From positions 1 to 33,676 of the forward strand of contig DUQP01000027.1 of assembly GCA_012837735.1 (NCBI GenBank): DNA of 33,676 nucleotides. Reading direction: 5' to 3'. Positions 17,280-24,075 of the stretch are shown here, piece after piece (the first letter of the stretch is position 1; each line of letters opens with the position of its first letter). The stretch is from Bacillota bacterium. GTDB taxonomy: Bacteria > Bacillota > Sulfobacillia > UBA3575 > DUQP01. The notes below the pieces were generated by a model. The model did not search any database and had not been told where the DNA came from. It worked only from the letters and a program-made list of their open reading frames with translations. Both the position numbers and the translations under genes were made by a program.

Positions 17280-18290
17280 TTACCCCATCTGCTCGGATCC
17301 GTTTCCCTCTTCCCGTCCAAAACGTTCATAGGCTAAGATAATCTTTTGTACCAGCGGGTGCCGGACCACATCTTTGTCAGTCAGATAAACAAAGGCAATT
17401 CCTTCAATCCCCGCCAAGATTCGCCGCGCCTGTTCCAGCCCGGATGACACGCCCCGGGGCAAGTCGATCTGGGTAATATCACCCGTTACGACCGCCTGCG
17501 AACCAAAGCCCAACCTGGTCAGAAACATCTTCATCTGTTCCGGGGTGGTGTTTTGGGCTTCGTCCAGAATCACAAACGAATCATCTAATGTGCGCCCGCG
17601 CATATAAGCCAGCGGAGCCACTTCGATTAAACCGCGCTGGAGAAACTTTTCATATGTCTCCCCGCCCATAATGTCAAACAAAGCATCATAAAGCGGGCGC
17701 AGATAAGGATCGACTTTCTCCTGCAAGTCCCCGGGCAGAAAACCCAGTTTCTCCCCCGCCTCCACCGCCGGTCTGGTCAGGATGATTCTAGTCACGCGCC
17801 TGTCCTTGAGGGCTGCCACCGCTTTGGCCATGGCCAGGTATGTCTTGCCTGTGCCAGCCGGGCCAATCCCAAATGTCAATCCGTTGTTGCTGATTGCCTC
17901 TAGGTAGCGACGCTGACCGACCGTTTTTGCCTTAATCCGTTTCCCGCGCGGCGTCACAATTACATGATCATCCAACAGCTCGTCCAATTGCTGCTGCTCG
18001 CCTTCCTTGGTGAGACGGATGGCGTAGTTCACTTCCTGGATAGTGACCGGCATCCCATTTCGCACCATGCCAAGCAAACGATCAAAAAGGGAAGCCACCC
18101 GCTCAACCTCTGCCTGGCGCCCCGTGATCACCAATTCGTTGCCACGAGGAATGATCGTGACCGCAAAACTCTCTTCAATCCGGCGCAGGTTTTGGTCGTA
18201 ATGGCCGAACAGGCTGATGGCTTCCGCATTGCTCTCCGTGTATACCCTTTTTTCAAACTTTTCCTCCAAAAGCGCACATCCCTCCGTCAT
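17280..18290 (-). CDS. PhoH family ATPase
   Basis: PhoH-like proteins are cytoplasmic P-loop ATPases thought to act in RNA metabolism; they neighbour ybeY in most bacteria. The 336-residue product contains a KH-like N-terminal part (VTIIPRGNELVITG), Walker A GPAGTGKT near residue 140, and Walker B VILDEAQNTTPEQMKMFLTR. The end GIAFVYLTDKDVVRHPLVQ is typical. The ATG at 18290 lies after the yqfD stop but has no Shine-Dalgarno. A TTG at 18269 with GGAGGG ten bases upstream is a possible real start. The longer frame from 18353 is rejected because it overlaps yqfD. Confidence 0.94.
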   Translation of the reverse strand: MTEGCALLEEKFEKRVYTESNAEAISLFGHYDQNLRRIEESFAVTIIPRGNELVITGRQAEVERVASLFDRLLGMVRNGMPVTIQEVNYAIRLTKEGEQQQLDELLDDHVIVTPRGKRIKAKTVGQRRYLEAISNNGLTFGIGPAGTGKTYLAMAKAVAALKDRRVTRIILTRPAVEAGEKLGFLPGDLQEKVDPYLRPLYDALFDIMGGETYEKFLQRGLIEVAPLAYMRGRTLDDSFVILDEAQNTTPEQMKMFLTRLGFGSQAVVTGDITQIDLPRGVSSGLEQARRILAGIEGIAFVYLTDKDVVRHPLVQKIILAYERFGREEGNGSEQMG

Positions 18291-18297
18291 GCAAAAT

Positions 18298-19533
18298 CTA
18301 TGTTTGAGCAGGCTCCTCTGGCACGACCCATTTCTCCTCACCTGGCATGCCAATTTCTTCTTCCACTTCCACCGTCACACGCACGGTGACGCTCCCTTGC
18401 TCGCCTTCCACCACCCTGTCCATCACCCGCAAAATATTCGCTCCGGCAGGGAGGGAAGTAGCGATCTTGCCATATGCCTCAGCCCGGGCGCGTTCCCTGG
18501 CTTGCTCGGGCGTAAGTCGCTCCGTACCGAAAATAATCTCAGACCAGGTAATGATTGTTGTTTCGACAGGAATTTGGATACTCCTCCACCCCGGCAGGGA
18601 ACGGCGTTCTATCCGTTGTTGCCCATGGGCAAAGGGCGGCTTGTTCCGGCCTGTTAGCATTATCTCCTTTTGCCCGATTTTCAATGTTGTTACCCGGTAC
18701 TGACGCCCCGTTTGGATGGGAATGCGTTGAATCAGCGGCACCACAGCCTCCTCCCCATACCAAACGCGCCCGCGCACCGTTCCCTCCGCCGGGCTGATAA
18801 ATGCCGCCGACTCCGGCGCGTCCGTGGGGACAGGCGCTTCACCGGTCAAATAGCCCCGCAACAAGAGATCACCAGCCGCTACAGTGTCACCGGGCTCAAC
18901 CACGGCCACGCCGTTTATGGCCAGGATGTGGGTGATTAAAGCGTCTTTCCTGGCGAATATGCGCACAGGAGGTGCCAGTGCTGGTGGCGGTGGTAGCTCC
19001 TTCTCCACCACTTCTACGACCACCCTCGTGCCGCGGCGGGTGATGCCGACCCACGATACACCCCGCACCAGCTTGGGAAGCTCATTTTCCAAGAATTGCT
19101 CATCGACCTGCCAGCGCAGGACACCGGGTTTGAGACCAAGGCCGGCCGCTGCGACGACCACTGTCTCCGGTGTAACCGTTTCCGTGCCCCGCACATCCAC
19201 AAACCAAATGAACGACGAAAGCGTGTATAGTACTATACAAAAAAACAACGCGCTGGCCATAAGAGCGCGCCGCCTTTGCAGGCGCATGGCTATGAAAGGC
19301 AGCCCTGCTCGCCGCACGATGCGCACCCGGGCATGGGTCAACCTGGCCACAGGCCTGATGGCAAAGAAATCTTCTATCTCCATCCGTAACCTAAGCTCAT
19401 GCTCCTGCCGTTCAATCTGCCAAACGGCGAAACCCCGCTTAATCGCCAAATTCAAAAAGCGTTCCAAGAATGGGCCTTGCACGCTCACCACCAGGTACCC
19501 GGCCAGGAATCGCCACAACCTGCCCAGCAGCAT
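18298..19533 (-). CDS. yqfD: Sporulation protein YqfD
   Basis: The 411-residue product matches YqfD, which in B. subtilis is made in the mother cell under sigma-E and is needed for efficient sporulation. It has a soluble N-terminal part, one membrane segment (about residues 91-112), then an outside region beginning VRGTETVTPETVVVAAAGL. That region resembles a POTRA-like fold of FtsQ type and runs through EVVEKELPPPPALAPP to a strand-rich C-terminus. The ATG at 19533 has GAGGTGA seven bases upstream and follows yqfC by nine bases. It should share the yqfC promoter. The last residues are acidic (PGEEKWVVPEEPAQT). Confidence 0.93.
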   Translation of the reverse strand: MLLGRLWRFLAGYLVVSVQGPFLERFLNLAIKRGFAVWQIERQEHELRLRMEIEDFFAIRPVARLTHARVRIVRRAGLPFIAMRLQRRRALMASALFFCIVLYTLSSFIWFVDVRGTETVTPETVVVAAAGLGLKPGVLRWQVDEQFLENELPKLVRGVSWVGITRRGTRVVVEVVEKELPPPPALAPPVRIFARKDALITHILAINGVAVVEPGDTVAAGDLLLRGYLTGEAPVPTDAPESAAFISPAEGTVRGRVWYGEEAVVPLIQRIPIQTGRQYRVTTLKIGQKEIMLTGRNKPPFAHGQQRIERRSLPGWRSIQIPVETTIITWSEIIFGTERLTPEQARERARAEAYGKIATSLPAGANILRVMDRVVEGEQGSVTVRVTVEVEEEIGMPGEEKWVVPEEPAQT

Positions 19534-19542
19534 GATCTCACC

Positions 19543-19851
19543 TCATTCGTGGTCTGGCTCATCGGGGCGTAACAGGCCACCCTCGAACACCACGGATTGG
19601 AGAATGCCCGTCACACAAACCTCTTCCTCCTGAATGGTGGCAATCACCATCTCTTCCCCGGTGACAAGCAGCTGCCCCCCGGAAATGCCAATCACAACGC
19701 GATCCGGCCGGTATTCCAACAGACCGCGGTGGTTCTGTACCGTTACTTGCAAAGAACCGATAATGGTAATCCTGGGCATATCGAGTACCAGATCCTGGGG
19801 CAACTCGAACATGCTGGCCAGGCCAAACCGCAACGCCTTTCGATACCGCAC
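19543..19851 (-). CDS. yqfC: Sporulation protein YqfC
   Basis: YqfC is a small conserved sporulation protein always paired with yqfD. The product is 102 residues from a GTG at 19851, preceded by AAAGGAG; the family is about 95 residues. An ATG at 19878 has no ribosome binding site and lies almost on the predicted sigma-E transcription start, so it is rejected. Conserved parts are LPQDLVLDMPRITIIG, LQVTVQNHRGLLEY and ISGGQLLVTGEEM. The gene is preceded by a sigma-E-like promoter and a sigma-A-like promoter, and is divergent from the capA-like gene. Confidence 0.92.
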   Translation of the reverse strand: MRYRKALRFGLASMFELPQDLVLDMPRITIIGSLQVTVQNHRGLLEYRPDRVVIGISGGQLLVTGEEMVIATIQEEEVCVTGILQSVVFEGGLLRPDEPDHE

Positions 19852-19881
19852 CCCTTCCCCTCTCCTTTCTCTCGGCATATC

Positions 19882-19907
19882 TGTATGCCCGGCGGTATGC
19901 GTTATGA
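19882..19907 (-). promoter_or_regulatory. Sigma-E-like promoter of yqfCD
   Basis: On the minus strand TCATAA (19902-19907) and CATACAGAT (its CATACA core at 19882-19887) are separated by 14 bases. This agrees with the B. subtilis sigma-E consensus (ATA-type -35, CATACA-type -10). Transcription would begin near 19875, just upstream of the GTG start of yqfC, a sporulation gene that belongs to the sigma-E regulon in B. subtilis. Confidence 0.65.
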
Positions 19908-19919
19908 CCGGGAAGAAGG

Positions 19920-19948
19920 TTAACAGCCCCGGATGCGGAATTTGTCAA
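19920..19948 (-). promoter_or_regulatory. Sigma-A-like promoter upstream of yqfC
   Basis: TTGACA (19943-19948) is followed after 17 bases by TGTTAA (19920-19925). The -35 box is perfect and the -10 box is poor. It could give vegetative transcription into yqfCD-phoH-pgpH and beyond, whose housekeeping genes cannot depend on a sporulation promoter alone. Confidence 0.5.
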
Positions 19949-19979
19949 GTATCAAGTATGAAAGTGCAGGTGCTGTGCA

Positions 19980-21713
19980 ATGAAGAGCACTGACCATAGC
20001 GACCTTGGCGGTCGCCACCAAGGCGGTAACACAGGCCGCAACTGGGCCATCGCCATCATCATCGGCGGGTTGTTCGTCGCCAGTGCCATACTCACTGCCT
20101 GGCTGACAGCCGGTGCACCATGGCGGGATCGGAATCAGGTGATTATGCTAATAGATGCGGAATTAGCACCAGCCAAAATGGACATCCGGGATCAAAGCGC
20201 GCATTTGGGTATTGATCTTCATATCGAGCAGGTCGATAAACAAACGGCCATCACCGCCATTGCCAGCGGTGCCGCTGACCTTGCCCTGCTCAGCGAGCAA
20301 CCACCGGGTCTGGACGGTTTCGTGGTAGCCAATCGTTATCCAGTTCTGGCAGTGCCATTTTTGCACCCACTGCAAGACATCACCAGCCAGACAGCACGAG
20401 AAATCCTGGCAGCAATTGATGCCCAGATTATGGTCCAGGGTGAAAATTTTGAGGTTCGGCTCCCCGGTCCCGGTCAAGAACAGCCCAAGGCACCGGCGGA
20501 TCTGGAAGCAAATCATATTCTCGTCGGGGAGAGAATCAATCTCGGGCCCGGTTGGCGGGCGCTGAGCATAGACGGGGTAAGCCCTTACGGTCATGACCTC
20601 GAGGCCGGCCGCTACCCATTGCAGCAACCCCTTTGGCTGGTGGAAAGACCAACCCACAGGGGTATCATGGCCCCGATCCTGGAAAGACGTCGCTTCCCCA
20701 ACCGAGATGCCGTCGCCAGCCTGACAGCGTGGCTGCAGGGTGACGGGAAAGCGCTTATGCAAGGGGATGAACCGTGCCTGAGCCTGACGGCCGTGGGCGA
20801 TATCATGCTCGGCCGGGCAGTGGAACGGCGCATTACCGAATTCGGCGCTGATTACCCATTTATGCGCGTCACCCCTTACTTACAAAGATCAGACGTGACA
20901 TTTGCCAATCTTGAGTCGCCGCTCGGCACAGGCGGCACCCCCATACCCGGCAAAGGTATTTGGTTTCGCGCGGATCCCGCTCTGGCTGCGACCATGGCCG
21001 AAGCGGGAATCGATGCCGTCACCCTGGCCAACAACCATATCCTAGACTATGACAGTGAATTGCTACTGGAAACCCTAGATGCTTTGCATGAGAGCGGCAT
21101 CACCTATTGCGGCGCCGGCCGCAACACGGACGAGGCGCACCGGCCGCTAATCATAAATCACAACGGAGTGCGGCTTGCTTTTTTGGGATACAGCCAATTC
21201 GGAGACCTTTTCTGGTCGTGGGAATACAACCGCAGCTTCGCCGCCGGACCGGATCTGCCGGGTGTAGCCTGTTTAGGGCGTGAGCACCTGGCACAAATCA
21301 AAACAGACATTAACAAGGCCCGTGCCGAAGCAGATGTGGTGATCGTCGCCTGCCACTGGGGGGACGAATATGTGGAAATGCCCAACGAAGAGCAACGCTA
21401 CCTGGCACACGCTCTGGCAGATGCGGGCGCCGATTTAATCCTGGGCTCCCACCCGCACGCCATTCAGGGATTTGAATACTATCAAGGCACTGTGATCGTC
21501 TACAGCCTGGGCAATTTCATCATGGATCAGGCCCGCCCGGTAACCTGTCGCAGCATGATTCTGGAAGCCCAGATTACCCCGCAAGGGATTAACAGTCTGT
21601 CGGTAACACCGGCCATCATCAACGAGTGCCAACCCTATGTGCCAGAGGGAGCAGAATACTATGAACTGGCGGATAGAATCCGCCGCATTTCACGGCCGCT
21701 CGTCACTCAATAG
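19980..21713 (+). CDS. CapA-type metallophosphatase with substrate-binding-like N-terminal domain
   Basis: This is the only complete gene here on the + strand. The 577-residue product starts with a cytoplasmic tail and one membrane segment (about residues 21-44), so the rest lies outside. Residues about 48-260 look like a PstS-like substrate-binding fold: IASGAADLALLSE, NRYPVLAVPFLHPLQDITS, PLWLVERP and ASLTAWLQGDGKALMQ. Residues about 267-560 form a CapA/poly-gamma-glutamate-type metallophosphatase: AVGDIMLGR with Asp274, ANLESPLG, LANNHILDYD, ACHWGDEY, GSHPHAIQG and SLGNFIMDQ. The ATG at 19980 has an AGGTG site. The usual capB/capC partners are absent, so polyglutamate synthesis is doubtful; an envelope phosphoesterase or polymer-linkage role is inferred. 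Its 3' end overlaps yqeY by 24 bases, tail to tail. Confidence 0.88.
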   Translation: MKSTDHSDLGGRHQGGNTGRNWAIAIIIGGLFVASAILTAWLTAGAPWRDRNQVIMLIDAELAPAKMDIRDQSAHLGIDLHIEQVDKQTAITAIASGAADLALLSEQPPGLDGFVVANRYPVLAVPFLHPLQDITSQTAREILAAIDAQIMVQGENFEVRLPGPGQEQPKAPADLEANHILVGERINLGPGWRALSIDGVSPYGHDLEAGRYPLQQPLWLVERPTHRGIMAPILERRRFPNRDAVASLTAWLQGDGKALMQGDEPCLSLTAVGDIMLGRAVERRITEFGADYPFMRVTPYLQRSDVTFANLESPLGTGGTPIPGKGIWFRADPALAATMAEAGIDAVTLANNHILDYDSELLLETLDALHESGITYCGAGRNTDEAHRPLIINHNGVRLAFLGYSQFGDLFWSWEYNRSFAAGPDLPGVACLGREHLAQIKTDINKARAEADVVIVACHWGDEYVEMPNEEQRYLAHALADAGADLILGSHPHAIQGFEYYQGTVIVYSLGNFIMDQARPVTCRSMILEAQITPQGINSLSVTPAIINECQPYVPEGAEYYELADRIRRISRPLVTQ

Positions 21714-22151
21714 GCGCTGGACAATTTCGTTCACGAAACGGCCATCCGCGCGTCCTTTCAGCCGCGGCATGAGTTGCTTCATCACTTTGCCCAAATCACC
21801 GCGTCCCGTCGCGCCTGTGTCGGCAATCACCTGCTGGACCAGGGCTGTAATTTCTCCTTCCCCCATCTGTTGCGGCAGGTATTTTCCCAGAATGGAGATT
21901 TCTAGCTTGGTGGCCTGTACAAGATCAGGTCTGCACCCCCGTTCAAATTCGACTAACGCATCCCGGCGCTGCTTGACCTCCCTGGCCAGGACCACCAGCT
22001 CCTCTTCCTCATTCAGCTCCCGCCCTTTTTCGATTTCGGCGTTTTTCAGAGCAGCGCGCGTCATCCTGATCACTGCCAGGGCGGCCTTCCCCTCCGGCCC
22101 TGCTTTCATGGCCTGCACCATATCTTTTTGCAGCCGCTCATTCAAACTCAT
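21690..22151 (-). CDS. yqeY: YqeY/GatB-tail family protein
   Basis: The 153-residue product matches YqeY, a small cytoplasmic protein related to the tail domain of the amidotransferase subunit GatB. It is thought to act on tRNA or its charging, but this is not proven. It begins MSLNERLQKDMVQAMKAG and has EIEKGRELNEEEELVV, LEISILGKYLPQQM and GDLGKVMKQLMPRLKGRADG, all typical. The ATG at 22151 has AGAGGTG six bases upstream; the longer frame from 22214 overlaps rpsU and its hairpin and is rejected. yqeY follows rpsU in many Firmicutes. Its stop lies inside the end of the convergent capA-like gene. Confidence 0.95.
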   Translation of the reverse strand: MSLNERLQKDMVQAMKAGPEGKAALAVIRMTRAALKNAEIEKGRELNEEEELVVLAREVKQRRDALVEFERGCRPDLVQATKLEISILGKYLPQQMGEGEITALVQQVIADTGATGRGDLGKVMKQLMPRLKGRADGRFVNEIVQRLLSDERP

Positions 22152-22174
22152 CAACCACACCTCTTTCCTGAGAT

Positions 22175-22204
22175 TCAAACAGCCCCGGCTCTGTGGGCCG
22201 GGGC
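22175..22204 (-). terminator. Hairpin between rpsU and yqeY
   Basis: GCCCCGGC (22197-22204) pairs with GCCGGGGC (22182-22189) around a seven-base loop, followed on the minus strand by TGTTTGAAT. It begins seven bases after the rpsU stop. The T-rich tail is short, so partial termination is likely, giving more rpsU than yqeY transcript. Confidence 0.65.
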
Positions 22205-22210
22205 CATGTC

Positions 22211-22393
22211 TCATCTGTATCTACGTTTGTTGCGCCTTGCCGCCTCGGATTTCTTCTTGCGCCGCACGCTCGGTTTTTCGTAGTGTTCCTTGCGGCGAGC
22301 ATCCCGCAGAATCCCAGACCGTTGACATTGACGCTTGAAACGCCGCAAAGCGCTGTCAAGGCTCTCGTTTTCCCGAATAATAACCTGGGTCAC
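22211..22393 (-). CDS. rpsU: 30S ribosomal protein S21
   Basis: S21 is a small basic protein of the 30S subunit that helps translation initiation. The product is 60 residues from a GTG at 22393 with a purine-rich GGGAGGG site. It begins [20 protein letters not shown] and ends in [15 protein letters not shown], as usual. The open frame extends further upstream to 22477, but the added residues are not conserved. The gene lies about 98 bases after the HIT gene and before yqeY, a common order. Confidence 0.96.
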   Translation of the reverse strand: MTQVIIRENESLDSALRRFKRQCQRSGILRDARRKEHYEKPSVRRKKKSEAARRNKRRYR

Positions 22394-22491
22394 CCCGCCC
22401 TCCCCCTCCCCTCGCAATGGCCAACGCGGATCAGGACCGCATATCTGGTCTCGGCCAATGTACTTCTCTGAACACAAAAACGATTAAAATT

Positions 22492-22836
22492 CTAACCTGG
22501 CGGCCATGTCATAAAACGCCCACCTAACAAATGGAAATGTAGGTGTGGCACTGTTTGTCCGCCCAGGTCCCGGCAGTTGACTACAACCCGATACCCGTCT
22601 TCTGCCAGCCCTTGCTCTTGTGCCAACAGTTTCACCCGCAGGACCAATTTGCCTAACAGGCCCGCTTGGGCAGGGGTTGCCTCTGCCAACGAAGCAATGT
22701 GTTCCTTCGGAATGACAAGCAAGTGCACCGGAGCTTGGGGGTTGATGTCTTTGAAGGCAAGCAAATCATCGTCTTCATACACGATTTGAGCCGGAATCTC
22801 CTTAGCCACGATTTTGCAAAAAAGACAATCAGACAT
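22492..22836 (-). CDS. HIT family protein (HinT-like purine nucleoside phosphoramidase)
   Basis: The 114-residue product has the histidine triad HLHFHLL with His98, His100 and His102 preceded by GGQTVP. The zinc-binding cysteines of HinT-type proteins are seen as CLFC at residues 4-7. HIT proteins hydrolyse nucleoside phosphoramidates or AMP-linked compounds; the cellular substrate is not known. The ATG at 22836 follows a GAGGGGGTGGAG site. The position before rpsU-yqeY is common in Clostridia. A 138-base leader with nested inverted repeats separates it from ddl. Confidence 0.95.
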   Translation of the reverse strand: MSDCLFCKIVAKEIPAQIVYEDDDLLAFKDINPQAPVHLLVIPKEHIASLAEATPAQAGLLGKLVLRVKLLAQEQGLAEDGYRVVVNCRDLGGQTVPHLHFHLLGGRFMTWPPG

Positions 22837-22893
22837 ACTTCTCCACCCCCTCTCCTGCTCGCTCTCACCCCGAAACCTAACGGGGAAAGCGCA

Positions 22894-22940
22894 GGGTTAT
22901 GCAAAATCTAGCTTAGCACATAACCCAGTTTGCATGCAAA
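22894..22940. repeat. Paired inverted repeats in the leader of the HIT gene
   Basis: GGGTTATG (22894-22901) and CATAACCC (22919-22926) form an 8-base inverted repeat around 17 bases. Two bases further is the perfect 12-base palindrome TTTGCATGCAAA (22929-22940). A weak -35/-10 pair on the minus strand (TTGCAT, 18 bases, TAAGCT) overlaps both. They may be operator sites or RNA stems; no regulator can be named. Confidence 0.45.
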
Positions 22941-22974
22941 TATTTCGCGTCGCAACGAAGAAATCCTTTTCCAT

Positions 22975-24051
22975 TCAATTATACGACGTACGCAAGCGAC
23001 TTCTATCCTGGAATCTTTCCCAGCCCAATGTGAGCAAACGCGTAAGCAGATCTCGATACGAAAGCCCACTCGCTTCCCATAATTTCGGATACATACTGAT
23101 GGCCGTAAAACCTGGAATAGTGTTGATTTCGTTCACCAAAACCCGTCCGCTGTCCTTTTCCAGGAAAAAGTCCACCCTGGCCATGCCAGAACAGTCGATC
23201 GCCCGGAAAGCTTTGATGGCCAATTTTTGGACCTCAGCAACCACATCATCTGCCAGGGGAGCGGGAATCAGCAGCTCAGAGCCAGTATCCACATATTTCG
23301 CCCGGTAATCATAGAATTCATTGCAGGGCACGATTTCACCCGGGATGGAAGCACAAGGCTCGTCATTCCCCAACACACTGCACTCGATCTCGCGCGCAAC
23401 CACCCCTTGCTCCACAATCAAACGCCGATCATATGCCGCCGCCTTTGCAATAGCCACATTGAGTTGCGCCCGGTCCAGCGCTTTGCTCACCCCCACACTT
23501 GAACCCAGATTGGCCGGTTTCACAAACATCGGGTAAGCCAGGGTCCCTTCGAGGCGCTGCACTATCTTTGCCGGTGACCGCTCCCATTCGCTGCGCAACA
23601 ACACCTGATACGGAACTTGCGGCAAACCCGCCTGGGCAAACAATGCCTTCATGATCCCTTTGTCCATCCCGGCCGCGCTGGCCAACACTCCGGCACCTAC
23701 GTAAGGGACTCCCGCCATCTCCAACAGCCCCTGTAGCGTGCCATCTTCCCCAAAGGTACCGTGCAAGACGGGGAAGAAGATGTCGATCTGCTCAACCCGC
23801 TCCCCGGCTAAGGAAACCAAACGAGGGTTTGTGGGGTCAGTCAGCAAAGCTACCGGTTCTCCTGTCGCCACCGCCTGTGTGCCATCAAACTGCGCCCTTA
23901 GCCAACGGCCGTTCTTGTCAATCGCAATCGGTACTACGTCAAATCGCTCTCGGTCGATCGCCCGCATCACGGAAGCGGCGGATACCAGGGAAACCTCGTG
24001 CTCGCCGGAGCGCCCCCCATAAATGACCCCAACTCGGCAACGCTTTTGCAC
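22975..24051 (-). CDS. ddl: D-alanine--D-alanine ligase
   Basis: This ATP-grasp enzyme joins two D-alanines for the peptidoglycan precursor. The 358-residue product starts at a GTG (24051) with a GAGGGGG site. It begins RVGVIYGGRSGEHEVSL (Glu17-His18-Glu19), has KPANLGSSVGVSKA, and carries FYDYRAKYV in the omega loop. The Lys-Tyr in that loop is the pattern of D-Ala-D-Ala ligases; a Phe at the Tyr position marks D-Ala-D-Lac enzymes such as that of Leuconostoc. It ends with the metal-binding RVLVNEINTIPGFTAISMYP. The gene follows the ThDP enzyme by 24 bases. Vancomycin resistance is not suggested. Confidence 0.96.
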   Translation of the reverse strand: MQKRCRVGVIYGGRSGEHEVSLVSAASVMRAIDRERFDVVPIAIDKNGRWLRAQFDGTQAVATGEPVALLTDPTNPRLVSLAGERVEQIDIFFPVLHGTFGEDGTLQGLLEMAGVPYVGAGVLASAAGMDKGIMKALFAQAGLPQVPYQVLLRSEWERSPAKIVQRLEGTLAYPMFVKPANLGSSVGVSKALDRAQLNVAIAKAAAYDRRLIVEQGVVAREIECSVLGNDEPCASIPGEIVPCNEFYDYRAKYVDTGSELLIPAPLADDVVAEVQKLAIKAFRAIDCSGMARVDFFLEKDSGRVLVNEINTIPGFTAISMYPKLWEASGLSYRDLLTRLLTLGWERFQDRSRLRTSYN

Positions 24052-24075
24052 AAACCCAACCCCCTCAACATTTTT

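Noticed and set aside
21637-22338. Open frame of 233 codons on the + strand over yqeY
   Set aside because: It is antisense to yqeY and rpsU and has Ser/Arg-rich shadow composition.
22975-24051. Possible D-Ala-D-Lac (vancomycin-resistance type) ligase
   Set aside because: The omega loop carries Lys-Tyr, the pattern of ordinary D-Ala-D-Ala ligases, and no van genes are nearby.
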